From Arthrobacter sp. S41 (lineage in GTDB: Bacteria > Actinomycetota > Actinomycetes > Actinomycetales > Micrococcaceae): 64,000 bases of DNA. The position numbers were made by a program, and so were the translations under genes. This document shows, one piece after another, positions 8,357 through 19,278 of this stretch (the stretch's first letter is position 1; the number at the start of each line of letters is the position of its first letter). The stretch spans positions 248,001 through 312,000 of the forward strand of contig NZ_SIHY01000003.1 in assembly GCF_004320535.1 (NCBI RefSeq), read 5' to 3'. The notes below the pieces were generated by a model, which ran no database searches, had not been told where the DNA came from, and was given only the letters and a program-made list of their open reading frames with translations.

Positions 8357-9588
8357 TCCACCAGCTGGTAAGGAGCTTCCAATAAGTCCCCCACCACGCT
8401 GCGCGCGGCTCCAACCAGCGCACCTGTTTGGCCCAACGTCGAGCACAGCAACCGCGCTTGACCGGCGATGCTCGGCGCGTGCACTTGGAGGCTAGCTTCC
8501 ATTGCAGGACGCATCCATTGTTCTAGTGCGGCGAAGTGACCACCAAAGACGACGGTGGAAACGTTGTAGAGTCGCAGGGCCGAGGCCACCGCGATCCCCA
8601 AGGATTTTCCGGCCTCGGATACCGCGCTCAACGCTGGCTCTTCGCCAGCCTCCAGCGCTTGGTAGAGCTGGCTGATTCGCTCTTGACGCGGCGCGCTGTC
8701 GACGCCCGCGCCGAGGTTGGCGGCGGCCAAAATGGCTTCCTGCCCGGCAACGGTTTCCAAGCAACCGCGTCCGCCGCAGCTGCAGGTTTTGCCATCGGGT
8801 GCGATCACCACATGGCCGAGTTCGCCGGCGTGGCCCTGGGGTCCGACAAAAAGTTCAGCGTCGATGATCAATCCGCCACCAATGCCCACTTCCCCGGAGA
8901 CAAAGAGGAAGTCGTTCTCTTGGGCATCCATCAATTGCTGTTGGGCCAGTGCTGAGGCGTTGGCTTCGTTAAAGAGCCGGAAGCGGGTTTTGGGTTCGGG
9001 CAGCAATGCTGCCACGTCGAGTTCCTGCTGAACCCAGCCAAGGTTTGGTGCCTGCAGGACGGTGAAATGTTCTTCGTTGACCAAACCGGGAACGGCTAAT
9101 CCTCCGCCGAGGATCATCAGACCCTGGGCCTGGGCAGCAGCTTGGAGCCTCTGGCTCAACTCTCCGAGCGCAGCAAGTACTTCGCTTGCTGTTGAGCTGT
9201 GATTAGCGCGGGGCAGTACTTCGTGAGCCAGCAGTTTGCCACTGAGGTCCACCAGACCGGCGGCAATGTAGTCAACGTTAATTTCCATGCCAAGCACGCA
9301 GCGCGCGGGGTTCAGGACCAGACCTACCGAGGGTCGGCCACGCTCCCCGTCGCGGTGCACGCCAATTTCGGTGACCAACCCGGCAGCCAGTAGGTCGGTG
9401 ACCAGGCTGGAAACCGAGGCCTTGGTGAGTTGGCTGAGTTGCGCGATATCGGCGCGGGATAACCGCTCGTCCTCCCCTGCAGCTGCGATCACCGACAAGA
9501 CCCTAGCTAGGTTGGCTTTGCGCACATCTGCAACGTTGCCCGGCGCACCAGAAGTGGTAGCTCGGGCAGTAGTCGCTGGTTGGCGCAT
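8353..9588 (-). CDS. xylR: ROK family transcriptional regulator (XylR type)
   Basis: A 411-residue repressor with an N-terminal winged helix (RADIAQLSQLTKASVSSLVT, ~43-62) and a C-terminal ROK sugar-kinase fold, including the zinc motif CSCGGRGCLE. It is divergent from xylA with 132 bases between them. ROK regulators of this arrangement repress xylose operons and release DNA on binding xylose. AGGAGA precedes the ATG. The gene assignment rests on its position next to xylA plus its family. Confidence 0.88.
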   Translation of the reverse strand: MRQPATTARATTSGAPGNVADVRKANLARVLSVIAAAGEDERLSRADIAQLSQLTKASVSSLVTDLLAAGLVTEIGVHRDGERGRPSVGLVLNPARCVLGMEINVDYIAAGLVDLSGKLLAHEVLPRANHSSTASEVLAALGELSQRLQAAAQAQGLMILGGGLAVPGLVNEEHFTVLQAPNLGWVQQELDVAALLPEPKTRFRLFNEANASALAQQQLMDAQENDFLFVSGEVGIGGGLIIDAELFVGPQGHAGELGHVVIAPDGKTCSCGGRGCLETVAGQEAILAAANLGAGVDSAPRQERISQLYQALEAGEEPALSAVSEAGKSLGIAVASALRLYNVSTVVFGGHFAALEQWMRPAMEASLQVHAPSIAGQARLLCSTLGQTGALVGAARSVVGDLLEAPYQLVD

Positions 9589-9634
9589 GCCTTCTCCTAA
9601 AGAATTTTTTGGGTGAATCGTTCATTGCTCGCTA

Positions 9635-9664
9635 TTGACTCTAGCGCATGAGCGACCATATAGT
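9635..9664 (+). promoter_or_regulatory. xylA promoter
   Basis: TTGACT (9635-9640) and TATAGT (9659-9664) are 18 bases apart, close to sigma-70 consensus, in the xylR-xylA gap. Confidence 0.6.
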
Positions 9665-9679
9665 TCAGGACATAAACTA
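9661..9679. promoter_or_regulatory. Candidate XylR operator
   Basis: TAGTT (9661-9665) and AACTA (9675-9679) form an inverted repeat that overlaps the xylA -10 and the transcription start region, where a repressor would block initiation. Binding by the adjacent ROK protein is inferred. Confidence 0.4.
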
Positions 9680-9687
9680 AATGGTGA

Positions 9688-10908
<1,221 letters not shown>

Positions 10909-10946
10909 ACCCCGCCAGAACCCACCGTAGAAAGCAGCCACACTCA

Positions 10947-12374
10947 ATGACGCTTGTAGCCGGCATCGACTCCTCCACCCAGTCCTGCAAGGTTGTCATC
11001 CGCGACGCTGACACCGGAGCGTTGATCCGCTCCGGACGCGCCAGCCACCCGGAAGGCACCGAAGTGGACCCGGAGTTCTGGTTCGCCGCCCTGCAAGAAG
11101 CCATCGCCCAGGCCGGCGGCCTGGACGATGTGGCTGCGATCTCGGTGGGCGGGCAACAGCACGGCATGGTCGTGCTGGATGCCACCGGTGCGGTGATCCG
11201 CCCTGCGCTGCTGTGGAACGATACCCGCAGCGCGCAGGCGGCCCGCGACATCATCACCGAGGCCGGCGACGGTGACAGCGAGGCTGGCGCCGCCTACTGG
11301 GCGCAGCGTACCGGCACCCTTCCGGTCTCCTCGATCACCCTGGCCAAACTACGTTGGCTCAAGGACCATGAACCGGACAACGCGGCCAAGGTCGCCGCGG
11401 TCTGTCTGCCCCACGACTGGCTGTCCTGGCGTCTTGCCGGTTATGGCCCGGGCAGCGGTGTCGAAGGCTTGGCCGCTCTAGGCACCGACCGCTCCGATGC
11501 CTCGGGCACCGGGTACTACCGGGCTGCCGAAAAATCCTATGACCTCAAAGCCTTGGAGCAGCATCTGGGGCACGCCCCGATTTTGCCTGCGGTGGCGGGA
11601 CCGCTGGAATCCATCGGCCGCACCGCCACCGGCGCGCTGATCGGTCCCGGCGCGGGTGATAACGCCGCCGCCGGACTGGGGGTTGGCGCCACCGTTGGTG
11701 ATGTAGTGATGTCCCTGGGCACTTCCGGCACGGTCTTCGCGGTTGCCGATGCCCCATCTGCAGACACCAGCGGGCTGGTGGCCGGGTTTGCCGATGCCAC
11801 CGGAAACTACCTCCCACTGGTGTGCACGCTAAACGCCACCCGAATTTTTGATGCCACCGCCAACCTGTTGCAGGTGAGCCTGACAGAGCTCAATGACCTC
11901 GCCCTGTCAGCCAACCCGGGCTCCAATGGCCTGACCCTGCTCCCTTACTTCGACGGCGAGCGCACCCCGAACCTGCCAGATGCCACGGGTTCGCTGCACG
12001 GAATCACCCGTGCGAATTACACTGCACCCAACTTGGCTCGCAGCGCGGTGGAAGCAATCATCTGCTCGCTAGCCGATGGGCTGCGCGCGCTTGAGGCCCA
12101 AGGGGTTCAAGCCCAGCGCATCATCTTGGTGGGCGGCGGAGCGCAGTCCACAGCGGTGCAGCAGATTGCAGCCCAGGTGCTGGGCCTGCCGATTATCATT
12201 CCGGCCCCTGGCGAGTATGTGGCTGATGGCGCGGCACGGCAAGCTGCCGGTGTGCTGGCCGGAGCATTCCCGCAGTGGACCCAGGACTCCACCGAAGTCC
12301 CTGCGACAGAAGCAACACCGCATGTTTTGGAACGCTACCGTTCGCTGGTTTCCAGCCAGTGGCTAGAGAAGTAA
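10947..12374 (+). CDS. xylB: Xylulokinase
   Basis: XylB phosphorylates D-xylulose to xylulose 5-phosphate for the pentose phosphate pathway. The 475-residue protein belongs to the FGGY kinases: [20 protein letters not shown] (phosphate 1 loop), [34 protein letters not shown] and the C-terminal [20 protein letters not shown] (adenosine region). It follows xylA by 38 bases and precedes aldO by 9, so all three are probably co-transcribed. Confidence 0.96.
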   Translation: MTLVAGIDSSTQSCKVVIRDADTGALIRSGRASHPEGTEVDPEFWFAALQEAIAQAGGLDDVAAISVGGQQHGMVVLDATGAVIRPALLWNDTRSAQAARDIITEAGDGDSEAGAAYWAQRTGTLPVSSITLAKLRWLKDHEPDNAAKVAAVCLPHDWLSWRLAGYGPGSGVEGLAALGTDRSDASGTGYYRAAEKSYDLKALEQHLGHAPILPAVAGPLESIGRTATGALIGPGAGDNAAAGLGVGATVGDVVMSLGTSGTVFAVADAPSADTSGLVAGFADATGNYLPLVCTLNATRIFDATANLLQVSLTELNDLALSANPGSNGLTLLPYFDGERTPNLPDATGSLHGITRANYTAPNLARSAVEAIICSLADGLRALEAQGVQAQRIILVGGGAQSTAVQQIAAQVLGLPIIIPAPGEYVADGAARQAAGVLAGAFPQWTQDSTEVPATEATPHVLERYRSLVSSQWLEK

Positions 12375-12383
12375 GGATCTGCC

Positions 12384-13652
12384 GTGGAGCTAGAGACCAA
12401 GGAACTCAACTGGGCTGGAAACCTTGAGTACCGGGCCAGCGAACTGCTGTACCCCACCAGCATTGAGCAACTGCAGGAACAGGTTCGCGCCGCCAGCAAG
12501 GTGCGCGTGCTCGGTTCCCGCCATTCATTTAATGACATTGCCGATACCAGCGAAACCATGATCTCACTGGCCAAGATGCCCCAAGTCATTGATATCGATG
12601 CGCAGGCCATGAACGTGCGCGTCAGTGGCGGAATCACCTATGGCGCGCTGGCCGATGCGCTGCACGCCGCCGGTTTTGCGCTACACAATCTGGCTTCCCT
12701 GCCGCATATTTCGGTGGCCGGCGCGGTATCCACTGGCACCCATGGCTCGGGCGAAGCCCACGGCAACCTGGCAACCGCAGTCAGCGCAGTCGAGCTCGTG
12801 CTGGCCGATGGCTCGCAGCTCTCGGTCAATCGAAACGATCCGGAATTCAACGGCTATGTAGTGTCCCTTGGTGCGCTAGGCGTGATCACTCATCTGACCT
12901 TGGATATCGTTCCGAGCTTTGATGTGCAACAGACCGTGTATGAGCAGCTGTCCTGGGACAAAGTTCTGGACAACTTTGATGGAATCCAGGCTTCCGCCTA
13001 CAGCGTCAGCCTGTTCACCGATTGGAGCGGGGACTTGGTGGGCCAAACATGGCTCAAGCGTCGTGTTGGTGATGCCCTTCTCGATGATATTGATCAGGGA
13101 AAATTTGGCGGTCTGGCGGCGATCGCTCCGATGCACCCATTGCCCGGAGCCGATGGCGCGATCTGCAGCGAACAGCTCGGGGTGGCCGGGCCTTGGTCCG
13201 ATCGGCTCTCCCATTTCCGCATGGACTTCATGCCCAGTGCCGGTGATGAGTTGCAGACCGAATATTTGGTTCCGCGTGAATACGCTGTTCAAGCCATTAC
13301 CGCGATGCGCGAGCTGTCCTCGGTGATCACCCCGTTATTGCTGGTGGCTGAGGTGCGGACCATTGCCGCCGATGAGTTGTGGCTCAGCGGCAACTACGGC
13401 CGCGACGGTATTGCCCTGCACTTTACGTGGAAGCCGCAGCAGCAGGAAGTGGAGACAATCCTGCCGCACGTCGAATCAGCTCTCGCGCCTTTTGCGGCTC
13501 GTCCGCATTGGGGCAAGCTCTTTGCAGCAACGTCAACCGATCTGCAGAAGCTGTACCCGAAGTTCAATGACTTTATCGAGTTGGCTCAGCGCTTGGATTC
13601 TGCGGGCAAATTCCGCAACGAATTCCTGAATCGCAATCTCTTTGGTGCTTAG
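12384..13652 (+). CDS. aldO: Alditol (xylitol) oxidase, covalent FAD
   Basis: A 422-residue VAO/PCMH-family flavoprotein that closely follows Streptomyces AldO along its length: NWAGN near the N-terminus, VRVLGSRHSFNDIA with His47 at the covalent FAD position, NLASLPHISVAGAVSTGTHG, AYSVSLFTDW, TEYLVPREYA, and a C-terminal RPHWGKLF. Such oxidases turn xylitol, sorbitol or related polyols into aldoses with H2O2 release. GTG start, AAGGA seven bases upstream. As third gene of the xyl operon it would feed xylose from xylitol into XylA. Substrate preference is inferred. Confidence 0.88.
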   Translation: MELETKELNWAGNLEYRASELLYPTSIEQLQEQVRAASKVRVLGSRHSFNDIADTSETMISLAKMPQVIDIDAQAMNVRVSGGITYGALADALHAAGFALHNLASLPHISVAGAVSTGTHGSGEAHGNLATAVSAVELVLADGSQLSVNRNDPEFNGYVVSLGALGVITHLTLDIVPSFDVQQTVYEQLSWDKVLDNFDGIQASAYSVSLFTDWSGDLVGQTWLKRRVGDALLDDIDQGKFGGLAAIAPMHPLPGADGAICSEQLGVAGPWSDRLSHFRMDFMPSAGDELQTEYLVPREYAVQAITAMRELSSVITPLLLVAEVRTIAADELWLSGNYGRDGIALHFTWKPQQQEVETILPHVESALAPFAARPHWGKLFAATSTDLQKLYPKFNDFIELAQRLDSAGKFRNEFLNRNLFGA

Positions 13653-13736
13653 GTTCTAGGGCAATGGAGCACACCCAATTTGTGTCGATCGGTCTAGTTG
13701 CCAACTTGAAGGAACTATCGCCTAGTGGATATCCGG

Positions 13737-14309
13737 CTATCGGAATAATCTCCAAAAAGATTTCTTCGGTTTTTTCGGACTCTCGGGCCACTGCTCGCGA
13801 TAAATCTTAAGCGTCTCAAGGTCGTCGAGTGGCACTAGCGCGAACCACTCGACGGCATCAAGGCGCTCGTATTTCTTGAGGGTGCGAAGTTTCTCTTCGG
13901 GAATGTTGCGCGAGTGCTCCCAAAACATCCCGACATACTTTTCTTCATGAACGTTGGTCGACCCTGAGAATCCTATACCTTGCCACACTAGGTAATTGCG
14001 GCACCAGAATGTCTCTTCGGCCTGACTCCGATGAACGACTCTGCTCCACTCAGTAAATCCGGCAAGCGGACCAAGTTGAGACCGCCAGGTTAGTTGCCAC
14101 TCCGGCCCGGGCCGTTCCTCGATGGAGGAGAGCACGAGCATGCCATGGTCATACTCACCAGATGGCAGCTTTGCTGACCCACATTCATAGAGCTTTCCGC
14201 CAAACCTGGCAAATGCCCCCGTGAGTGGGATGCCTCCGGGCAGAAAACGTGAAAAAGCAGGAGGATTCTCCACCGATGGTTCAGATTCAAGACCAGACAT
14301 ATTCAGCAT
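13737..14309 (-). CDS. Hypothetical protein (190 aa)
   Basis: A soluble, Trp-rich protein (WQLTWRSQLG, FTEWSRVV, TFWCRNYLVWQG, YVGMFWEHSRNIPEE, DAVEWFALVPLDDL) with a basic C-terminal tail PKKPKKSFWRLFR. No signal peptide or membrane segment. I do not recognise a family. Alternative ATG codons at 14309 and 14300 both lack a strong ribosome site. It lies between the xyl operon and the LysR gene and looks unrelated to either. Confidence 0.55.
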   Translation of the reverse strand: MLNMSGLESEPSVENPPAFSRFLPGGIPLTGAFARFGGKLYECGSAKLPSGEYDHGMLVLSSIEERPGPEWQLTWRSQLGPLAGFTEWSRVVHRSQAEETFWCRNYLVWQGIGFSGSTNVHEEKYVGMFWEHSRNIPEEKLRTLKKYERLDAVEWFALVPLDDLETLKIYREQWPESPKKPKKSFWRLFR

Positions 14310-14354
14310 GCTATCGAAAACTCGTAGCCCACCCCATTCGCGCCACGTACTTAC

Positions 14355-15230
14355 TCAGCCTTCGCGGTCAGCCTCAAGCAAGCACTTCTGAAAAGCCTGT
14401 GCCGCAGGATTCGGAGTACCCGTACCCGCATAGAGCCGCGTCTTTGGCTCACCGACCAACGGGTGGAACGAGACTTCAGGCATCTGGAAGCGCGACACCG
14501 ATGCAGGCAGGATTGAGACTCCCAGCCCGGCAGCGACCAGCCCAAGAATGGTCTCCTGATGAATGGCTCGCTCGACAATTCGAGGCGGCGTACGACCATC
14601 GAATAATGAATGCACCAGCGAGTAGAAACCACTCATGTACTTGTAGGGGAAAAGGACAAAGTCTTCATCGGCGAGATCCTCTGCCTTGATCTGCTCATTG
14701 GCACCCAAACGATGGCCCGCCGGAAGCGCCACCACCAGTGGCTCCGAATGGATCTCCTGCAATTCGACGCCGGGCACTCTTGTTGGGTCACGCAGAATTC
14801 CGAGATCAAGACTATTTTCTAGCAGCTTTTCAATCTGCTCGTCGGTAGTGAGCGGGTGCAGCACCAGCTCAACATTGGGCCGCAGTTCGCGGAACCTGCG
14901 CAGCGCCGAAGGCATGGTGGCATAACTGGCAGAGCTGACAAATCCGACATTGAGCCGTCCGCGCAGCCCCAGTCCTGCCTCGGTCAGTTCTTGATTGGCT
15001 TTATCCAGATCCGCCAGCAATGGCTTGATGCGGTCCAGATACATCCGCCCCGCGGGCGTGAGAATCACGCTGCGAGTGGTGCGGTCAAAGAGCTGCACGC
15101 CCAGCTCTTGTTCCAGCTTTTTCACCGCGACGGTCAGCGGTGGTTGAGACATGCGAAGTTCTTCGGCTGCGCGGCCAAAGTGCAAATGTTCTGCAACAAC
15201 GAGGAAGTAGTGGAGGTGGCGGAGTTCCAT
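14355..15230 (-). CDS. LysR family transcriptional regulator
   Basis: 291 residues with the LysR N-terminal helix-turn-helix (MELRHLHYFLVVAEHLHFGR, then AAEELRMSQPPLTVAVKKLE) and a periplasmic-binding-like effector domain starting near residue 90. It is divergent from the FAD oxidoreductase at 15348, the classical arrangement for a LysR regulator and its target. It therefore probably controls the amine oxidase/amidohydrolase pair in response to a substrate of that pathway. Confidence 0.9.
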   Translation of the reverse strand: MELRHLHYFLVVAEHLHFGRAAEELRMSQPPLTVAVKKLEQELGVQLFDRTTRSVILTPAGRMYLDRIKPLLADLDKANQELTEAGLGLRGRLNVGFVSSASYATMPSALRRFRELRPNVELVLHPLTTDEQIEKLLENSLDLGILRDPTRVPGVELQEIHSEPLVVALPAGHRLGANEQIKAEDLADEDFVLFPYKYMSGFYSLVHSLFDGRTPPRIVERAIHQETILGLVAAGLGVSILPASVSRFQMPEVSFHPLVGEPKTRLYAGTGTPNPAAQAFQKCLLEADREG

Positions 15231-15252
15231 GCACTCAATTTTTGCACAAAAA

Positions 15253-15293
15253 CTAATAATGTCTAGGAAAAATGTATTGGACGCCCTAATAAT
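15253..15293. promoter_or_regulatory. Candidate LysR sites between the divergent genes
   Basis: CTAATAAT occurs twice, at 15253-15260 and 15286-15293, 33 bases (about three helical turns) apart in the 117-bp divergent gap. Spaced AT-rich repeats on one DNA face fit activator and recognition sites of LysR proteins. Confidence 0.35.
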
Positions 15294-15347
15294 ATTCGTG
15301 GGTTACTAGAGGTATAACAACAAAGATGCCCAGATCAGGAGCAAGCC

Positions 15348-16514
15348 ATGAGCACCTCGTCCCAGTCGCCCTCTGCAGAATACGTTGTCATCGGAGCAGG
15401 CCTCGCCGGCTCCTCGGCAGCATGGAGGTTGGCTCAGCGAGGCCATGAAGTTGCCCTGCTGGAGCGCAAAGTGCCCGCCGCTGACGATGCCAGTTCGCAC
15501 GGCTCAGCACGCATCTTCCGTTATGGCTACCCCAACCAGCTCTACACGGACCTTGTTGTTCAAGCGCGCAAAGCCTGGGATGAGCTCGAAGAGGCCAGCG
15601 GCAGCCAGCTGATCAACCCCTGCGGTTCAGCGGACTACGGACCCCTGCGCAATCCACGTATGCTCGCCGGGATTCTCGCCAACGCCGGGGTGGAACATGA
15701 ATTGCTCTCCGCTGCCGAGGCCCGCAACCGTTTCAACGGAATCAATTTTGATACCGAAGTCCTTTGGCACCCAGGTGCCGGAGTGCTGGACGCCGAACGC
15801 TCGGTTCAGGCAATGGTGGCTCAAGCCAAGGCTTATGGCGCCCAGGTGGAAACCCAGTGGCCAGTCGCTTCCGTCGAGGCAACAACTAACGGATACAAAC
15901 TCACGTCCGCAGATGGACGCACCTACTTGGCATCCAAAATCATCGTGGCCGCAGGCGGCTGGTTGCCAGAATTGCTGGGAAATCTCCCTCTGCCATCAGG
16001 CTTTGTACGCAGCGTTCCCAAGATGGTTGTATATCAAGAGAATGCCTTCCACTTCCCTTACCGCGACCAGGATCCCGAAGCACGCCAAGCATGGCCAACC
16101 TACATCCACAAGGACCCTGCTTTTAAGTCCTATGGCCTGCCCGGCGGACGTGACGCCAACTTCCGCGGACAAAAGGTTGCCGAATATATGGCCGGACGCC
16201 AGCTGGATACTGCCAGCCAGCAAAACGGCCAGATTGATCCAGCCAACCGCGAACGCGTGATCGAGTACGTCAAAAAGTACCTTCCCGGACTGGAACCAAC
16301 GCCCTACGCCGAAACCACCTGCATTTTCAGCGCAACCCCCACTGAGGATTTCATCGTGGATGAAGTTGACGGCATCACCATCTTCTCGCCCTGCTCGGGG
16401 CATGGAGCCAAGTTCGGCCCGCTGCTCGGCGAGCTTGCCGCGGACTTGGCGACCGGGGTGCGGGAAACCCCTGAGCTTTTCCGCCTCGCATCCCACGCCA
16501 AAGCCATGGTCTAG
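15348..16514 (+). CDS. FAD-dependent amine oxidase (sarcosine/N-methyltryptophan oxidase-like)
   Basis: A 388-residue DAO-family flavoprotein. YVVIGAGLAGSSAAWRLAQR is the dinucleotide-binding motif and ASSHGSARIFRYGYP matches the SHG-R-R segment of monomeric sarcosine oxidase. Near the C-terminus ETTCIFSATPTEDFIVDE contains the Cys that binds flavin covalently in that family, followed by FSPCSGHGAKFGPLLGELA. These enzymes oxidise N-methyl or secondary amines of amino acids with H2O2 release. AGGAG lies six bases before ATG. It is the first gene of a two-gene operon with the M20 amidohydrolase. Confidence 0.85.
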   Translation: MSTSSQSPSAEYVVIGAGLAGSSAAWRLAQRGHEVALLERKVPAADDASSHGSARIFRYGYPNQLYTDLVVQARKAWDELEEASGSQLINPCGSADYGPLRNPRMLAGILANAGVEHELLSAAEARNRFNGINFDTEVLWHPGAGVLDAERSVQAMVAQAKAYGAQVETQWPVASVEATTNGYKLTSADGRTYLASKIIVAAGGWLPELLGNLPLPSGFVRSVPKMVVYQENAFHFPYRDQDPEARQAWPTYIHKDPAFKSYGLPGGRDANFRGQKVAEYMAGRQLDTASQQNGQIDPANRERVIEYVKKYLPGLEPTPYAETTCIFSATPTEDFIVDEVDGITIFSPCSGHGAKFGPLLGELAADLATGVRETPELFRLASHAKAMV

Positions 16515-16547
16515 AAGTCCCAGCAGCAAGCTATTTTGGAGAATCCC

Positions 16548-17786
16548 TTGTTCAACATCCCGCTACACCTTCCCACTGCGACGGTCGCCGAGGTCATGGC
16601 TGGCATCGCCGGCACCGGGCAAGACCCATTGCGCGGAGGCTATTCCCGCCCGGTGTATTCCAGTGCTGAAATCGACCTGCGCACGTGGTTCATTGAACAA
16701 GCCACCAGACGGCAGCTAAGCGTTGAGGAAGACGGAAACGGCGCGCTCTGGGCCTGGTGGGATCTGCCCACAGGAATCCGCGCCAATGCAGTTGTCACCG
16801 GCAGCCACCTCGACTCGGTCCCGGGTGGCGGACCCTTTGACGGGCCGCTTGGCGTAGCCAGCGCGCTGATTGCCTTTGATCTGATGCAGGCACGGAATCT
16901 TGTGTGCACTCGTGCCATGGCTATCGTGGTGTTCCCGGAAGAGGAAGGTTCCCGCTTTGGTGTGGCTTGCTTGGGCTCGCGTCTGCTCACCGGAGCCATT
17001 GACCGAAACAAGGCGTTGAATCTGAGGGATCCTGACGGCAATAGTTTTGCCGACATAGCATCCAGCAATGGGCTAGATCCACGTTTCATCGGCCCAGACC
17101 GCCGCCTCTTGGGACAGATTGGTGTCTTTGTCGAGTTGCATGTGGAACAGGGACTCGGGCTGGCGGATCTGGATCACCCGGTGGCCATCGGCGGATCCAT
17201 CCTCGGCCACGGACGTTGGAAGTTGAGCATGCGGGGACAAGGTAACCACGCAGGAACCACGCTGATGTCTGACCGCAAGGATCCGATGGTGGCTGCTGCC
17301 CGCAGCATTGCCGCGGTGCAGCAGATTGCCCGCACACGGGATAAAGCGCGAGCTACAGTGGGCCGGCTGCAACCGGTTCCTGGCGGAACTAATGTCATTG
17401 CCTCGCGGGTGGACTACTGGCTGGACGTGCGCCATCCAGATGATGCGGTTACGGCCGGTGTTGTCCAAGAGATTCACGAGTCGGCGCAGGTTATTGCAGC
17501 TGAAGAGGGCTGCAGCCTCGATTTCTCCCAAGAATCATTGAGTCCAACGGTAAGTTTTGATGCAAAGCTTTCGGGGCAGCTTGGACTGGCGCTGCCCAAC
17601 ACTCCGGTACTCGATACCGGTGCGGGGCATGATGCTGGTGTACTCGCCGGACACGTACCGAGTGCCATGATTTTTGTTCGCAACCCCAACGGCATCTCCC
17701 ACTCCCCTGAAGAATATGTAGAAGACGCTGACGCGGAACTTGGCGCGGCAGCTTTGGCCGATGCCTTAGCATCGTTGCTTCAGTAG
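16548..17786 (+). CDS. M20-family amidohydrolase (allantoate / N-carbamoyl-L-amino acid hydrolase)
   Basis: 412 residues with the M20/AllC metal centre: VVTGSHLDSVPGGGPFDGPLGV (His and Asp ligands), FPEEEGSRFG (catalytic Glu pair), FVELHVEQGLGL, GQGNHAGTT and a C-terminal GAGHDAG. Family members hydrolyse allantoate, ureidoglycolate or N-carbamoyl amino acids, releasing ammonia and CO2 or amino acids. TTG at 16548 is chosen because GGAG (16538-16541) sits six bases upstream; an in-frame TTG at 16536 overlaps that site. It follows the oxidase by 33 bases. The substrate pair suggests degradation of an N-carbamoyl or N-methyl compound. Confidence 0.85.
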   Translation: MFNIPLHLPTATVAEVMAGIAGTGQDPLRGGYSRPVYSSAEIDLRTWFIEQATRRQLSVEEDGNGALWAWWDLPTGIRANAVVTGSHLDSVPGGGPFDGPLGVASALIAFDLMQARNLVCTRAMAIVVFPEEEGSRFGVACLGSRLLTGAIDRNKALNLRDPDGNSFADIASSNGLDPRFIGPDRRLLGQIGVFVELHVEQGLGLADLDHPVAIGGSILGHGRWKLSMRGQGNHAGTTLMSDRKDPMVAAARSIAAVQQIARTRDKARATVGRLQPVPGGTNVIASRVDYWLDVRHPDDAVTAGVVQEIHESAQVIAAEEGCSLDFSQESLSPTVSFDAKLSGQLGLALPNTPVLDTGAGHDAGVLAGHVPSAMIFVRNPNGISHSPEEYVEDADAELGAAALADALASLLQ

Positions 17787-18337
17787 CCGGGGTTGGATCT
17801 CCTCACCTGAATTCGGGCAGATTTTGCCCGAAGCCAAGCTGCCGTGCGCAAATTCCGGACCCGACTTCAAAATCGCAGAGGGTGGATGCCACCGGTGGCC
17901 ATTGCCGTGGTCTGAGAAGAACTGTCCGAATTACTGGAATAGCAACTGGGAATCCCCGATCTCTGTATTCCCGCTTTCCGTGGTGTGTGGGAATACAGAA
18001 CTAAGTGATTCCCATTCCTGCAGGAGACCCCATGGCACATCCGCCCGGGCAATAGGAGTTCGCGCAAACTTGAGTCAGAGTGACGTTACACGGGTACGGG
18101 ATACCGGACGCCTGTACGAACGATAGAAACGCCGTTCTTGCGTGGCACTACGCATCGGTCGTGCCACGATCCACTTGATTAGTGCGCCGACTGTCCCGTA
18201 GAGCGTTCGACTTACGGGAATGGAGCAATAGCACGCGAAGTGGATCTGCCGGGTAGTCTTTTCCGTCGCTTTACCGTCCCCAAGGGGTGGCAATTATGAG
18301 GATGCGCCTTACTGGTCTGCGTCGGTATGATCGCGGT
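17787..18337. other. Non-coding gap
   Basis: About 550 bases with no gene I can support. It holds one hairpin, TTCGGGCA/TGCCCGAA (17812-17832, loop of 5) 25 bases after the amidohydrolase stop, a possible weak terminator without a T-tract. Open frames in it have non-protein-like composition. At the right end TATGAT (18326-18331) is a good -10 box for the next gene. Confidence 0.5.
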
Positions 18338-18841
18338 ATGAATTCTTCACAGGAGTCCGCGCCGTCAACGGTGCGCCTGTTTCCGGATTATGCAAACACG
18401 GTGCTTTGGTTTAACGAACCAATCGAGTACGACACTGCCAAGCTGTCCGGTACTTTGACACACGAACTCTCGCAGTGGGAACAGTCGTACTATGACGGAT
18501 TGAACCATGACTATGAGTGGAAATCCGCAGGTGTGGCTCGCAGATTCGCTGCAGAGGGTGAACGATTAGCGCAACGTGTGGCTGATGAACTTGGCGATAA
18601 ATTCGAAATCGAATTAGTCACGTCCTTGGAAGGCTCACCAAAACGCAAATTTCAAGGGAGGGGACCAGCCCTCAACCCTGAAGCTGCCGCAGTGTTCGAT
18701 TCCTTGGCCGTTGAGGTTAAAGATTTTGAAGAGGAAGTATCGCGTGCAAGGGAAGCTACCCGTCGGGGAGAAAGCACTGGATGGTATGCCTATGCACCGC
18801 TTTCAAATACCGTTTTCAGACCGAAGCAACATAACGATTGA
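18338..18841 (+). CDS. Hypothetical protein, probably leaderless
   Basis: A 167-residue soluble protein rich in acidic residues and Trp/Tyr (VLWFNEPIEYDTAKLSGTLT, SQWEQSYYDGLNHDYEWKS). Residues ~60-95 are helical, and ~125-145 form another charged helix. No family recognised. TATGAT at 18326-18331 puts the expected transcription start at about the ATG, so the mRNA may have no leader. An alternative in-frame ATG at 18296 has AAGGGG upstream and would add a basic extension of 14 residues. Confidence 0.6.
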   Translation: MNSSQESAPSTVRLFPDYANTVLWFNEPIEYDTAKLSGTLTHELSQWEQSYYDGLNHDYEWKSAGVARRFAAEGERLAQRVADELGDKFEIELVTSLEGSPKRKFQGRGPALNPEAAAVFDSLAVEVKDFEEEVSRAREATRRGESTGWYAYAPLSNTVFRPKQHND

Positions 18842-19278
18842 TAATCCGGTGCCTGACCTTTACGCATTATCTCTCTAGTCGACGTTGGGCGATTCCCCTG
18901 CGGACGGAGCGGTGTAACGCGGAGGAAAATAGGCAGAACTTCTGAGAGCTTCGGAAACCGATAGCACCGCAGGGTTGAGATAGATTCATGTCTTGCTAGG
19001 CCGGCGGCAGTACGAAAGCGAGCAGGTGTTTTGCCTCCCAAACGTATGAGTTCATCACACCGGTAATAGAACTCCCCTAGATACTCGACGTCGAGACTGA
19101 GCGAGCTGGACGCGAGGTGGATCGACCCGCCGGGGTCCGTCGGGCAAACTGCAGCGACCACGGCATCCCTTCCACGGCAGATAAATTCTGTCCCGGATAT
19201 GGCAGATCCCCGAGAAGCGGCCACACTCCGCTTTTCGGGGATCTACGTTTATCAAGGTCCGACTACGGACCTAAATCT
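18842..19278. other. Gap with a bidirectional hairpin
   Basis: The gap separates convergent genes. A strong stem AGATCCCCGAGAAGCGG with CCGCTTTTCGGGGATCT (19204-19244, one G-T pair, 7-base loop) lies 35 bases past the ocd stop and probably ends transcription, although no long T-run follows. I see no credible gene in the rest; a long minus-strand frame across it overlaps the preceding gene and is not protein-like. Confidence 0.5.

Noticed and set aside
17824-18293. Short frames in the gap after the amidohydrolase
   Set aside because: Mixed, low-complexity translations without start signals; no family likeness.
18790-19224. 144-residue minus-strand frame
   Set aside because: Overlaps the end of the hypothetical gene at 18338, has no ribosome site and no recognisable motif.
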